From NCBI GenBank assembly GCA_039029195.1, contig JBCCGR010000008.1:62001-126000 (forward strand): a stretch of 64,000 nt of DNA. Reading direction: 5' to 3'. Numbering within the stretch: position 1 is the stretch's first letter; every line of letters begins with the position of its first letter. Positions 49,739-58,498 of this stretch are shown here, piece after piece. The notes beneath the pieces were generated by a model. It saw only the letters and a list, made by a program, of their open reading frames with translations. It was not told the origin of the DNA and made no database searches. A program made the position numbers and the translations under genes. The DNA comes from JBCCGR01 sp039029195. Its GTDB lineage: Bacteria; Pseudomonadota; Alphaproteobacteria; Rhizobiales; Rhizobiaceae.

Positions 49739-52524
49739 GTTTTCTGTCCCTCGGATTCGGAGCGCCACTGATGCTGGCAGCATTGGCTCTGCTGCCTATC
49801 ATCTGGTGGTTGCTGCGTCTGACGCCGCCAAAGCCCAATCAGGAACTCTTTCCCCCAATCCGCATTCTGCAAGAAGTTGTGCGGAAAGAGGAAACCCCGG
49901 CGCACAGCCCGTGGTGGCTGACGCTGCTCAGGCTCACGATTGCAGCCCTCATTATTCTCGCTCTGGCCAAGCCGATCTGGGACCCGCCGGAGGATCAGTT
50001 GACCGGTGAAGGGTCTCTGCTGCTTTATGTCGACAATGGCTGGACTGCCGGTCGGGATTGGGAGCAGCGAAAGAAAACCGCGCTTCAAATCATCAACGAA
50101 GCGGACGAAACGTCTCGACCTGTCATTCTGGTGCTGGCGTCTGAGAGCACAAAGTCCGACCTCGCTGCCAACAATGCCGCGACGGCGCGCGAACGCGTTT
50201 TGGCGGCACAGGCGCATCCGGTTGCAGGCAATGATAGTGAGATTTTGCAGCATATCGTCAGCCAGGTTGACGCACAGACCATTGGCAATGTGATCTGGTT
50301 GTCCGGCGGGCTGACCGGCAAGGAAACCAGCGGGCCGCTCACCTCCTTTGCTTCGCTTGCTGATAACAATGCGACCGTTTTTTCACCCGACATCAGCCAG
50401 ACCCTATCGTTGGCTTCGGTTCGCAATGAGCCCGACGCGATGACGGCCACGGTCCAGCGGTTATCGGGCACCACCGAAATCGCCGGAACACTCCGCGCAT
50501 TTGATCTGAAAGATCGGATTGTGGGTGAACAGGCCTTCACAATGGCCGTTGGGTCAATGAGCGCAGACATCCGGTTTGAACTGCCGGTTGAGCTGCGCAA
50601 TGAGATTGCCCGTGTGGAAATTGTCGGCGGTGACACGGCAGCCAGCGTGAAACTGCTTGATGAGAGGTTCCTGCGCCGGAGGGTCGGTCTTATTTCGGGT
50701 GAGAAGAACGACTTCGCCCAACCACTCCTTTCGCCGCTTTATTATATCAGCCGTGCTCTGGAACCCTATTCAGAACTCCGCCAGCCCGTCGGCGCAAATG
50801 TGGATGAGATCACCGATGCGCTGATCGAGTTGCAGATATCAACACTCATTCTGGCTGATATCGGCACGCTGTCGGAACAATCGTCCGCAAAGATCAGAAA
50901 ATGGGTCAATGAGGGCGGCATGTTGATCCGTTTCGCAGGGCCAAGACTTGCCGGAGCAACCAATGACCGCCTTGTGCCAACACCATTGCGGCGCGGTGGT
51001 CGTGATCTGGGCGGCAGCTTGACCTGGGGCACGCCGCAACCCTTGGCGCGGTTTGAGGCAGAGGGACCATTTTTCGGGCTCAACGTGCCTGAAGATGTTA
51101 CCGTCACACGTCAGGTTTTGGCAGAACCCGTCGCTGAACTCCCTGACCGGACCTGGGCCAGCCTGGCAGACGGCACGCCGCTGGTGACAGCCTCAAAGAC
51201 CGGTCGCGGCTGGATCGTATTGTTCCACGTAACCGCAGATGCAAGCTGGTCCAATCTCGCCATATCGGGAACCTTCGTCGATATGCTGCATCGTTTGACG
51301 TCGCTTTCGTCTGCGGTTTCCACTACGGATGCCGCGGAAACCAGCGAGGTCAGTCAGGCGCCGTGGCGGTTGCTCGACGCGAGAGGCCAATTGGGACAGC
51401 CAGGTGATCAGGCACAGCCGCTCGTGATCCGGACCGGCACAAAGCCAACGCCAAGCCTTGAAAACCCACCCGGTCTTTACGGCACGAACGATGGCTTCGT
51501 TGCGCTCAACCTTTTCGAGGGTGCACGTGCCCTGTCACCGGTTTCTGAACTCGCGGGATCAAACATTTCGGTTCGCCAATATGTTGATGCCGCGGCGCTT
51601 GAACTCAGACCGATCCTGTTGGCGATTGCGCTGGGTCTGCTGGCGCTCGATTGCCTCGCCGTCTTGTGGATGGCTGGGCGATTGAACATGCGGCGGCTCG
51701 CAAGGGCCTCAGCAATTGCTCTCGCCGTCGCGGTTGCGGGCTCAGCATCCGACAGTGTTGCTCAAGAAAACTCCGCGCTTCCGGAGGAGTTCCAGGCCAC
51801 ACTTCAAACCCGCCTTGCCTATGTGATTACAGGCGTGAGCGATGTGGACGAGATGAGCCGTCGCGCGCTCACCGGGCTTACGGCTTTCATTGGCTCCCGC
51901 ACGTCGCTTGAACCGGGGCCGCCGGTGGGCGTGGATGTTGCCGAAGACGAGTTGAATTTCTACCCACTCATCTATTGGCCGGTGTCTGTTGATGCCGAAA
52001 AGCCCGACCGGGCCGCCATGGCGCGGGTGGACGCATTCATGAAACAGGGCGGCACCGTATTGTTCGACACACGCGATCAGCTCTCCGGCGGGTTTAGCGG
52101 ATCAGGAACCAGCGCAGAAACATTCTGGCTGCGCGAGTTGCTTTCCCAACTCGACATTCCGCCGCTTGAACCTGTGCCGTCCGACCATGTTCTGACGAAG
52201 GCTTTCTACCTGCTCGACACGTTTCCCGGTCGGTTCTTTGGCGGCAATTTATGGGTCGAAGCGAGCACTTCGGATACCGGAGGGCGCCGTCCTGCGCGTG
52301 TCGGCGATGGCGTCTCGTCAATCATAATCACCAGCAACGATTTTGCGGGGGCATGGGCCGTTGATCCATCGGGGCGCCCTTTGCTGCCGACAATTCCACC
52401 CGACCCGAGACAACGTATTTTTGCCTATCGCACGGGCGTCAATCTGGTGATGTACACGCTCACTGGCAACTACAAATCGGATCAGGTGCATATCCCTGCG
52501 CTTCTGGAAAGGCTCGGCCAGTGA
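49735..52524 (+). CDS. BatA-N/DUF4159 membrane protein of a MoxR operon
   Basis: 929 residues from the ATG at 49735; the frame extends upstream inside the DUF58 gene but should be ignored. N-terminal BatA-type unit with two helices (about 7-25 and 58-77). A VWA-like domain follows (about 95-290) whose metal site is degenerate (VDNGWTAG instead of DxSxS). Next is a long middle with a GATase-like Rossmann segment (about 310-500), a membrane helix near 627-645, a possible second one near 655-675, and the C-terminal DUF4159 domain (about 690-925; LAYVITGVSDVDEMSRRALTGL, GGTVLFDTRDQ). Likely the large membrane component of the MoxR system. Confidence 0.85.
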   Translation: MSFLSLGFGAPLMLAALALLPIIWWLLRLTPPKPNQELFPPIRILQEVVRKEETPAHSPWWLTLLRLTIAALIILALAKPIWDPPEDQLTGEGSLLLYVDNGWTAGRDWEQRKKTALQIINEADETSRPVILVLASESTKSDLAANNAATARERVLAAQAHPVAGNDSEILQHIVSQVDAQTIGNVIWLSGGLTGKETSGPLTSFASLADNNATVFSPDISQTLSLASVRNEPDAMTATVQRLSGTTEIAGTLRAFDLKDRIVGEQAFTMAVGSMSADIRFELPVELRNEIARVEIVGGDTAASVKLLDERFLRRRVGLISGEKNDFAQPLLSPLYYISRALEPYSELRQPVGANVDEITDALIELQISTLILADIGTLSEQSSAKIRKWVNEGGMLIRFAGPRLAGATNDRLVPTPLRRGGRDLGGSLTWGTPQPLARFEAEGPFFGLNVPEDVTVTRQVLAEPVAELPDRTWASLADGTPLVTASKTGRGWIVLFHVTADASWSNLAISGTFVDMLHRLTSLSSAVSTTDAAETSEVSQAPWRLLDARGQLGQPGDQAQPLVIRTGTKPTPSLENPPGLYGTNDGFVALNLFEGARALSPVSELAGSNISVRQYVDAAALELRPILLAIALGLLALDCLAVLWMAGRLNMRRLARASAIALAVAVAGSASDSVAQENSALPEEFQATLQTRLAYVITGVSDVDEMSRRALTGLTAFIGSRTSLEPGPPVGVDVAEDELNFYPLIYWPVSVDAEKPDRAAMARVDAFMKQGGTVLFDTRDQLSGGFSGSGTSAETFWLRELLSQLDIPPLEPVPSDHVLTKAFYLLDTFPGRFFGGNLWVEASTSDTGGRRPARVGDGVSSIIITSNDFAGAWAVDPSGRPLLPTIPPDPRQRIFAYRTGVNLVMYTLTGNYKSDQVHIPALLERLGQ

Positions 52525-54599
52525 ATTTTGATGTCACTTTCAGCCCTGCTCTGCCGCTCTGGCTGATTGCGCTGGTCGCGGCAGCGTCCGGCCTTTTGGT
52601 GATCTTCGGGCTTGCGCAGCAGTTGCGTGGCAGCGTCATTCGAACACTCGCGTGGGCGGCATTGACCCTCGCTCTCTTCAACCCAGTTGTTCTTTCAGAA
52701 GACCGCGAGCCGCTGAAGAGTGTTGTGAGCGTAATTGTTGATGAGAGCGACAGTCAGAAGCTTGATGGGCGGGACGCCCAGACCGAAGCCACCCGCGCAG
52801 CCCTTGTCGAACGGTTGAAACGCCTTGATCGTTTTGAAGTGCGGGAGCAACGGGTCAAGTCGAACGCATCAGCCGACAGTGAAGCATCGACCGCACTGTT
52901 TTCTGCATTGAAACGCAGCCTGCAGGATGTTCCACCGGATCGGGTGGCGGGAGCTGTGCTGATTACCGATGGTCAAATCCACGATGTGCCAAATGCGGCC
53001 CGTGAGATGGGATTTGCCGCGCCTCTTCATGCACTAGTCACGGGTGATGAAAAAGAACGGGATCGCCGGATTGTTGTTGAACGGGCTCCCCGCTTTGGCA
53101 TCGTCGGCAAACCGCAGGAACTTACATTTCGGGTTGAAGACCGGAACATTTCGGATGCGACAGACGTGGAAGTCCGGATTTTCATCGATGGCGAATTGCT
53201 GACATCCGAATACGTTCAGCCGGGAAGAAGCGAAACCATTGTCTTCGACGTGCCTCATGGCGGCAAGACCATTCTGGAGCTTGAGGCTCAGGCCGTCGAC
53301 GATGAAATCACTCTGGTGAACAACCGCGCCTTTGCCATTCTTGATGGCATTCGAGAAAATCTGAGAGTGCTTCTCGTATCGGGAGAACCACATGCTGGTG
53401 AACGCACATGGCGCAACCTGCTGAAGTCCGATGCGGCGGTTGATCTTGTGCATTTCACCATTCTCCGGCCACCCGAAAAGCAGGATGGCACCCCGATCAA
53501 TGAACTCTCCCTGATCGCGTTTCCTACGCGGGAACTGTTCATTGAAAAGATTGATGAGTTCGATCTCATCATTTTTGACCGTTACCGACGGCGGGGTGTG
53601 CTGCCGGTGCTCTATTTCGACAATATTGCCCGCTACGTGCGTGAAGGCGGAGCAATTCTTGTTGCCTCCGGACCGGAATATGCCGATCAGTCCAGCGTCT
53701 ATCAGACCCCGCTTTCGCCCGTTCTTCCCGCTTCACCAGACGGGTCTGTTCGCGAAGCCGGCTTCCGTACCAAAATTTCTGAGGAAGGTGCGAAGCACCC
53801 AGTAACCCGTGATCTGCCGGGTGGTGCCGCCGAACCACCGCGCTGGAGCCGCTGGTTCCGGCTGATTGGCGCTGACGAAACCCGGGGTAATGTGGTGCTG
53901 GAAGGTCCCAACCAGGAACCCATTCTTGTGCTCGACCGTCCAGGTGATGGTCGGGTCGCGATGCTGATGTCCGATCATGTGTGGTTGTGGGCACGTGGAT
54001 TTGAGGGTGGCGGTCCTCACGTTCCCTTGCTGCGGCGTGTGGCTCACTGGTTAATGAAAGAACCCGAGCTCAATGAAGAATCCCTGCGTGCCAGTTCGGA
54101 CGGGAATCGACTGAAGGTGGAGCGCCAATCCATGGAGCAGGACGTCGGCAAAGCTGAAGTTCTGACGCCCGCCGGTGAACGGCTGACGCTCGATCTGGTT
54201 CAGGCCGCACCCGGACTGTGGCGCGCCGAGATCGAAGCGCCAATGCTCGGTCTCTACCAAATCGCAAATGGCGAAAAGAGCGCGCTGGCGCACGTGGGGC
54301 CGGCAAATCCGAGAGAATATGTGGATGTGACCAGCACCATGGATCGTGTTTCCGCATTGGTCGAGGAAACGCGCGGGCACGTCAGACGCCTTGACAAAGC
54401 CGACCCCGTTTCGAGCCTGCCGCGCATTGTGCCCATTCGACCCGGCGCCAATGGCACAGGGCGCGACTGGATGGGCCTTCAGACCACCAATGCAAGTGTT
54501 TTGAAGGGTGTAACGCAAATTCCACTGTTTGGCGGATTGCTTGGTCTTGCACTTCTTTTGGGCGCCATGTCTGCCGCGTGGGTTCGTGAGGGGCGTTAG
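52521..54599 (+). CDS. Membrane VWA protein with GATase1-like domain, last gene of the MoxR operon
   Basis: 692 residues, GTG start overlapping the previous stop by 4 bases. Two N-terminal helices (about 11-30 and 38-56), then a VWA domain with an intact MIDAS motif VDESDSQ (DxSxS) near 73 and LITDG near 149. An Ig-like beta domain follows (about 175-280), then a flavodoxin/GATase1-like domain (about 285-520; VLLVSGEPH, LIIFDRYRRRG, VREGGAILVASGPE) and a C-terminal helix (about 663-685). It has all features expected of the MoxR partner VWA protein, displayed in the periplasm. Function unproven; converges with a GNAT gene with a 4-base overlap of stops. Confidence 0.85.
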   Translation: MNFDVTFSPALPLWLIALVAAASGLLVIFGLAQQLRGSVIRTLAWAALTLALFNPVVLSEDREPLKSVVSVIVDESDSQKLDGRDAQTEATRAALVERLKRLDRFEVREQRVKSNASADSEASTALFSALKRSLQDVPPDRVAGAVLITDGQIHDVPNAAREMGFAAPLHALVTGDEKERDRRIVVERAPRFGIVGKPQELTFRVEDRNISDATDVEVRIFIDGELLTSEYVQPGRSETIVFDVPHGGKTILELEAQAVDDEITLVNNRAFAILDGIRENLRVLLVSGEPHAGERTWRNLLKSDAAVDLVHFTILRPPEKQDGTPINELSLIAFPTRELFIEKIDEFDLIIFDRYRRRGVLPVLYFDNIARYVREGGAILVASGPEYADQSSVYQTPLSPVLPASPDGSVREAGFRTKISEEGAKHPVTRDLPGGAAEPPRWSRWFRLIGADETRGNVVLEGPNQEPILVLDRPGDGRVAMLMSDHVWLWARGFEGGGPHVPLLRRVAHWLMKEPELNEESLRASSDGNRLKVERQSMEQDVGKAEVLTPAGERLTLDLVQAAPGLWRAEIEAPMLGLYQIANGEKSALAHVGPANPREYVDVTSTMDRVSALVEETRGHVRRLDKADPVSSLPRIVPIRPGANGTGRDWMGLQTTNASVLKGVTQIPLFGGLLGLALLLGAMSAAWVREGR

Positions 54600-55126
54600 G
54601 AAACCAGCGGTCGCGCAACACCGGCAATCAGTTTTGGCGCATCGTCATGGTGCCGACAAATCAGAATCCGGCCGGGATCCACCGGTAGCGGCATCTTTAT
54701 TGAACCGAACGGCACGCGTTCAAATCCGAACGGCTTGTAGTAGGGTTCATCCCCCACCAGAATTGTGGCTGGCGCGTTGAGAGCTCGGGCGCGCATTGCA
54801 GCAGCTTCCATGCTTGCTGTCATAAGGCTGCGTCCAATACCACTGTTTTTGAAATCGGCGAGCACGCCTAGTGGTCCCAACAGCAGAGCCCGGGTTTCCC
54901 CAACAAGAAACACTGTCTGGCGCACTGAGCCGATCATCTGATCTTCATGTTCAGCAACGAATGAAAGTTCTGGCTCGTGGGGTGTCGCGCCACGCAACAC
55001 GTGCGCAGCACGGGTTTTGATGCCGGGCCCGAAGATCGTTTCAGTGAGCTGATCCAGCTTCGGCTGATCGCCGGTCTGGTAAGGCCTGATTGTGGCGCCG
55101 CCGCAGGGCAGTATGACATTGGTCAT
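54596..55126 (-). CDS. GNAT family N-acetyltransferase (YhbS-like)
   Basis: 176 residues. ATIRPYQTGDQPKLDQLTETIFGPG near the start, LLLGPLGVLADFKNSGIGRSLMTASMEAA near 80-108 with the acetyl-CoA pyrophosphate-binding loop, then ILVGDEPYYKPFGFERVPFGSI typical of YhbS-like predicted acetyltransferases. Substrate unknown. Its upstream 244 bases hold no gene but several small hairpins, for example GCTCC/GGAGC near 55220. Confidence 0.85.
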   Translation of the reverse strand: MTNVILPCGGATIRPYQTGDQPKLDQLTETIFGPGIKTRAAHVLRGATPHEPELSFVAEHEDQMIGSVRQTVFLVGETRALLLGPLGVLADFKNSGIGRSLMTASMEAAAMRARALNAPATILVGDEPYYKPFGFERVPFGSIKMPLPVDPGRILICRHHDDAPKLIAGVARPLVS

Positions 55127-55370
55127 GATGGTTCCGGTCGTTTCAGATCTAGAGGTCGCCGGAACCGCGACCTTGCAAACAAGGCGTCGGGTTCAGACGG
55201 GCGAAGTCAGTCCTTGCTCCAAACGTCGTCGGAGCGAGGCCTTTGATCGTCGTCGCTGAATGCGAACCAGTGCCATCGGGTCGAGCTTTCTATCTCTCAA
55301 GCGCACGCAGAACCTCGAGCGAAGTGGGCGCGTATCACACTCGCAATGCGGCGTCGAGTGCAGAATTGCA

Positions 55371-56540
55371 TCATGGTGTTCCGACCTCGGGGGCATACAC
55401 CTCGACAGGACTTGCGACGCCCTTCAACTGATGAAGCCCCGTGGAACGATAGTTCTTGCCGGAAAATTGTTGGAATTCAGTAGACACAAGAACCGGTTCA
55501 TCAAGCGCGCCGCACAGACCTTCAATGCGTGAAACCTGATTGACAGCTGATCCGATAACCGTGAAATCGAGGCGCGATTCTCCGCCAATGTTGCCATAGA
55601 AAACGTCGCCCACGTGGAGGCCGACCCCGAAGCGCAAGTCGTCCGGCCAATCCGGTGCGGCCACCGCATCGATTGCAGACTGCCAGGCCAGCTCTGCGCA
55701 TTTCACGGCATGTTTCTTATCCCCTCCAACCGGAAACACCGCCAAGACTGCATCGCCAATGAACTTGAGCACTTCGCCCTGGTTTTGCGAAACGACATCC
55801 GTGACCAGACCAAAATATTGATCGAGCCGCATGAGGAGCTCGGTCGGGGAGGTTCGGGACGCAAGCTCTGTGAAGCCTCTGAGATCGCTCATCCAGATCA
55901 CGGCGGAGAGTGTTTCTCCATCGCCTCGTTTGATGTTACCGTCGAGAACACGCTGGCCAGCGCGGGTTCCCACATAGGTTTCCATCAACGTGGATGCGAG
56001 GCGGCGTTGGGAATAGAACTCAAGGACACAGGCAATTGCCTGTCGGCACGCCTCGAGCGTTTCAAGATCGTCAGGCGAAAAGCCTTCCGGCGCTTTTGTC
56101 TGGACCGTAAAGGCCTTGGTCGTCTGATCAGCAAATGGCAACGGCATGGCGAGGTAGTGCGTGAAGCCGTCTTTCTTCAGTTCCTCGCCGAGCGGATAAA
56201 GGTCCTCAGCACCCTCTGGGCGCAGGTCCCAGCTAAGCCCCTCTCCTTTGGTGTACAGGTTGTAGATCGGACTGTTTTTCAGTCTGGCAAGGCCATCTTC
56301 ATCCCACTTCACCGAATTCGCCCGCACACCGGATTCCATATCCCAGATTGCGAACACGGACTGCGCAACGGGATGTAGCACTGGAGCACCGATGGTCCCT
56401 CGATCAACTGGCAAATTGCTTTCGCGCAAACGGTGCGCAAATGCCTCCAGAAAATAGCCGGCATCGGCATAGCTGCGACCCTGACCCAACAGCCAATCTA
56501 TGATTTCGCTTGTCTGGGTCTTAGCTGTTGCGTTGTTCAT
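55371..56540 (-). CDS. Class III adenylate cyclase with N-terminal sensor region
   Basis: 389 residues. N-terminal half (about 1-190) resembles a degenerate GAF-like sensor; the C-terminal cyclase homology domain (about 205-375) has the metal-binding Asp in IWMSDLRGFTELA near 217, the second Asp in FIGDAVLAVFP near 262, the purine-recognition Lys in VLKFIGD, the partner Asp in LDFTVIGSAVNQVSRIE near 332 and the transition-state Asn and Arg in the same segment. All are compatible with cAMP formation. No membrane helix, so cytoplasmic. Divergent from the GST gene. Confidence 0.88.
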   Translation of the reverse strand: MNNATAKTQTSEIIDWLLGQGRSYADAGYFLEAFAHRLRESNLPVDRGTIGAPVLHPVAQSVFAIWDMESGVRANSVKWDEDGLARLKNSPIYNLYTKGEGLSWDLRPEGAEDLYPLGEELKKDGFTHYLAMPLPFADQTTKAFTVQTKAPEGFSPDDLETLEACRQAIACVLEFYSQRRLASTLMETYVGTRAGQRVLDGNIKRGDGETLSAVIWMSDLRGFTELASRTSPTELLMRLDQYFGLVTDVVSQNQGEVLKFIGDAVLAVFPVGGDKKHAVKCAELAWQSAIDAVAAPDWPDDLRFGVGLHVGDVFYGNIGGESRLDFTVIGSAVNQVSRIEGLCGALDEPVLVSTEFQQFSGKNYRSTGLHQLKGVASPVEVYAPEVGTP

Positions 56541-56684
56541 TTCGGCTTCAACTCCGCAGGTTCTCTAACCGTCTGCCGACAAAGATACACACTGTTCATT
56601 GGCTGGCCATCGCGTTCAAAACCACTATGTGCAAACTGAACAAAGGCATCAATCTGGTCAAAATCTGTTCGAAGGAATGACGTC

Positions 56685-57662
56685 ATGGGCGAATTGGTAA
56701 ATGGCAAGTGGGAAGTACAGCCGCTTCTGACAACAGAAAAAGACGGCAAGTTTCGCCGCCGCGATGCCGGATTTCGAAACTGGATAACACCGGACGGATC
56801 CGCGGGCCCATCTGGAACAGGCGGGTTCAAAGCCGAGGCAGGCCGCTACCACCTTTACATCTCCCATGCCTGCCCGTGGGCGCACAGGACGCTGATCTTT
56901 CGCCATCTCAAAGGTCTTGATGAGATGATCAGCCTTTCGGTGGTTGATCACTTTATGGGCGATGAGGGCTGGCACTTTTCTGAGCGGGAAGGCGCAATTC
57001 CTGACGCTGTGAATGGCGCTAGTCATATGTGGCAGATCTATGTGAAAGCGAAGTCCGATTTCAGCGGACGCGTGACTGTGCCGGTTCTTTGGGACAAGGA
57101 AACGGGGACCATCGTCTCCAACGAATCTTCCGAGATTATCCGCATGTTCAACAGCGCCTTTGACGGCGTAGGGGCAAGCGGGCCGGACTACTATCCTGAG
57201 GCGCAGCGATCAGAAATCGACACGATCAACGATCGCATCTATCACACGGTCAATAACGGGGTTTACAAATCCGGGTTCGCCAGATCGCAGTCCGCTTATG
57301 ATGAAGCGGTGGGCGAACTGTTTGAAACGCTTGATATGCTGGAGGAGCGCCTCGGAGGCTCCCGCTATCTTGTCGGCAACCAGATCACGGAAGCTGACTG
57401 GCGACTTTTCACGACACTGGTACGGTTTGATCCGGTCTATGTGGGCCATTTCAAGTGCAACATTCGCCGGATTGCGGACTATCCGAACCTGTCAAACTAC
57501 ACTCGCGACCTTTTTCAAGTGCCCGGCGTGGCGGATCTGGTGAATCTTGATCACATCAAGAAGCATTATTACGGCAGCCACGAAACGGTAAATCCCACCC
57601 GCATCGTGCCCATGGGACCCGATATTGACTACATGGCAGCGCACGATCGCGACAGGTTTTAG
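56685..57662 (+). CDS. Glutathionyl-hydroquinone reductase (xi-class GST, YqjG/PcpF type)
   Basis: 325 residues. The CPWA active site is HACPWAHRTLIFRHLKGL near 63-80, preceded by GGFKAEAGRYHLYISHA, both diagnostic of the family. The C-terminal helical domain contains LFETLDMLEERLGGSRYLVGNQITEADWRLFTTLVRFDPVYVGHFKCN. These enzymes reduce glutathionyl-hydroquinones with glutathione in the cytoplasm. Start at GTC-ATG with AAGGAATG upstream. Monocistronic, followed by a repeat-rich region. Confidence 0.92.
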   Translation: MGELVNGKWEVQPLLTTEKDGKFRRRDAGFRNWITPDGSAGPSGTGGFKAEAGRYHLYISHACPWAHRTLIFRHLKGLDEMISLSVVDHFMGDEGWHFSEREGAIPDAVNGASHMWQIYVKAKSDFSGRVTVPVLWDKETGTIVSNESSEIIRMFNSAFDGVGASGPDYYPEAQRSEIDTINDRIYHTVNNGVYKSGFARSQSAYDEAVGELFETLDMLEERLGGSRYLVGNQITEADWRLFTTLVRFDPVYVGHFKCNIRRIADYPNLSNYTRDLFQVPGVADLVNLDHIKKHYYGSHETVNPTRIVPMGPDIDYMAAHDRDRF

Positions 57663-57697
57663 GGACCGCTGGCGAGTAAAGCGCCCTCTTTTCTATA

Positions 57698-57777
57698 CGT
57701 CATTCCGGCCTTTACGACCGGAATCCAAACAATGCGCCTCAAATCTATGGATTCCGCCCCTAAAGGGCGGAATGACG
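57698..57777. repeat. REP-like inverted pair (GTCATTCC family)
   Basis: Two 30-bp units, 57698-57727 and 57748-57777, are inverted copies of each other at 26 of 30 positions with 20 bases between. Each unit is itself palindromic (CGTCATTCCG...CGGAATCCA). This layout is that of REP/BIME-type extragenic palindromes. As RNA it would form one long hairpin downstream of the GST gene. Confidence 0.65.
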
Positions 57778-57809
57778 GCAAAGAGAATGAAGTCTCAATA
57801 TGTAACTGC

Positions 57810-57912
57810 CAGAGCGCCTCACCGATTTGCGGATACACGTTTGCACTCCAAGCCTTTATCTTGAAGCGACCTTTGTTCTTGTGAAGACTCCGTCAAGCGG
57901 GGAACGGCTCTG
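57810..57912. repeat. RIME-like intergenic repeat, copy B
   Basis: About 103 bp with inverted ends CAGAGC and GCTCTG. It shares with copy A (28319-28422) the AGAGCGC start, a TCACCG tract, CACTCCAAGC/GCTCCAAGC at the same distance and a GTCAAGCGGGGAACGGCTCT-type end. Lies directly after the REP-like pair and before the Nudix gene stop. Confidence 0.5.
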
Positions 57913-57918
57913 TCGTGA

Positions 57919-58389
57919 CTACCAGAACGGATCCGGCTGGTTGTCCAACATGATTTCCGCAAGCCGACGTCTGGTGGCAGGCGTCGTTTCCTGAGGCAAT
58001 GTGTCAACGGCAAAAAAGCCCGTCTCCGCGATCTCAAAATTGGGCTGCATTGGCGCTGTTTGCTCGATTGAACGGCACACAAACAAGGCAACGTGATCTC
58101 GTTTGCTCGCATGCAGGTTCTTGTACATGCCGAAAAACCTTGCAGGCCCGCTGAGCCTGATATTCCCTTCCTCGCTCAGTTCCTTCTCCATGGCCTGCCA
58201 GACGGTTTCTCCCCGTTCCACGCCGCCGCCAGGCAGATGCCAGCCAGGCACATAGGTGTGTCTGACAAGAAACACGCGACCAGCCTCATCAAACGCGGCG
58301 GCCCGGGCGCCCAGCGTCATGGGTCGGGTAATCAACCAGCGCAGATGAAACAGTCGATTGAGGATCCGGGCTCTGATTGTTTTGGGCAT
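57919..58389 (-). CDS. Nudix hydrolase
   Basis: 156 residues. Nudix box GGGVERGETVWQAMEKELSEEGNI near 73-96; the conserved Arg of REUxEE is Lys here (EKELSEEG), a conservative change. RHTYVPGWHLPGGGVERGE is close to the family of dNTP or sugar-nucleotide hydrolases. The N-terminal MPKTIRARILNRLFHLRWLITRP is basic and hydrophobic. Substrate cannot be assigned. Divergent from the phosphoesterase gene. Confidence 0.85.
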   Translation of the reverse strand: MPKTIRARILNRLFHLRWLITRPMTLGARAAAFDEAGRVFLVRHTYVPGWHLPGGGVERGETVWQAMEKELSEEGNIRLSGPARFFGMYKNLHASKRDHVALFVCRSIEQTAPMQPNFEIAETGFFAVDTLPQETTPATRRRLAEIMLDNQPDPFW

Positions 58390-58498
58390 AAGCAGGGATC
58401 AATTCGAACGCAGGCGGAACGTGACCGGCAATCGCGACTTGACAGGTGGCGAGGTGTTTCGCAAGCCCTCACAACCTGCAATTTGATCGTTCCTTGCC

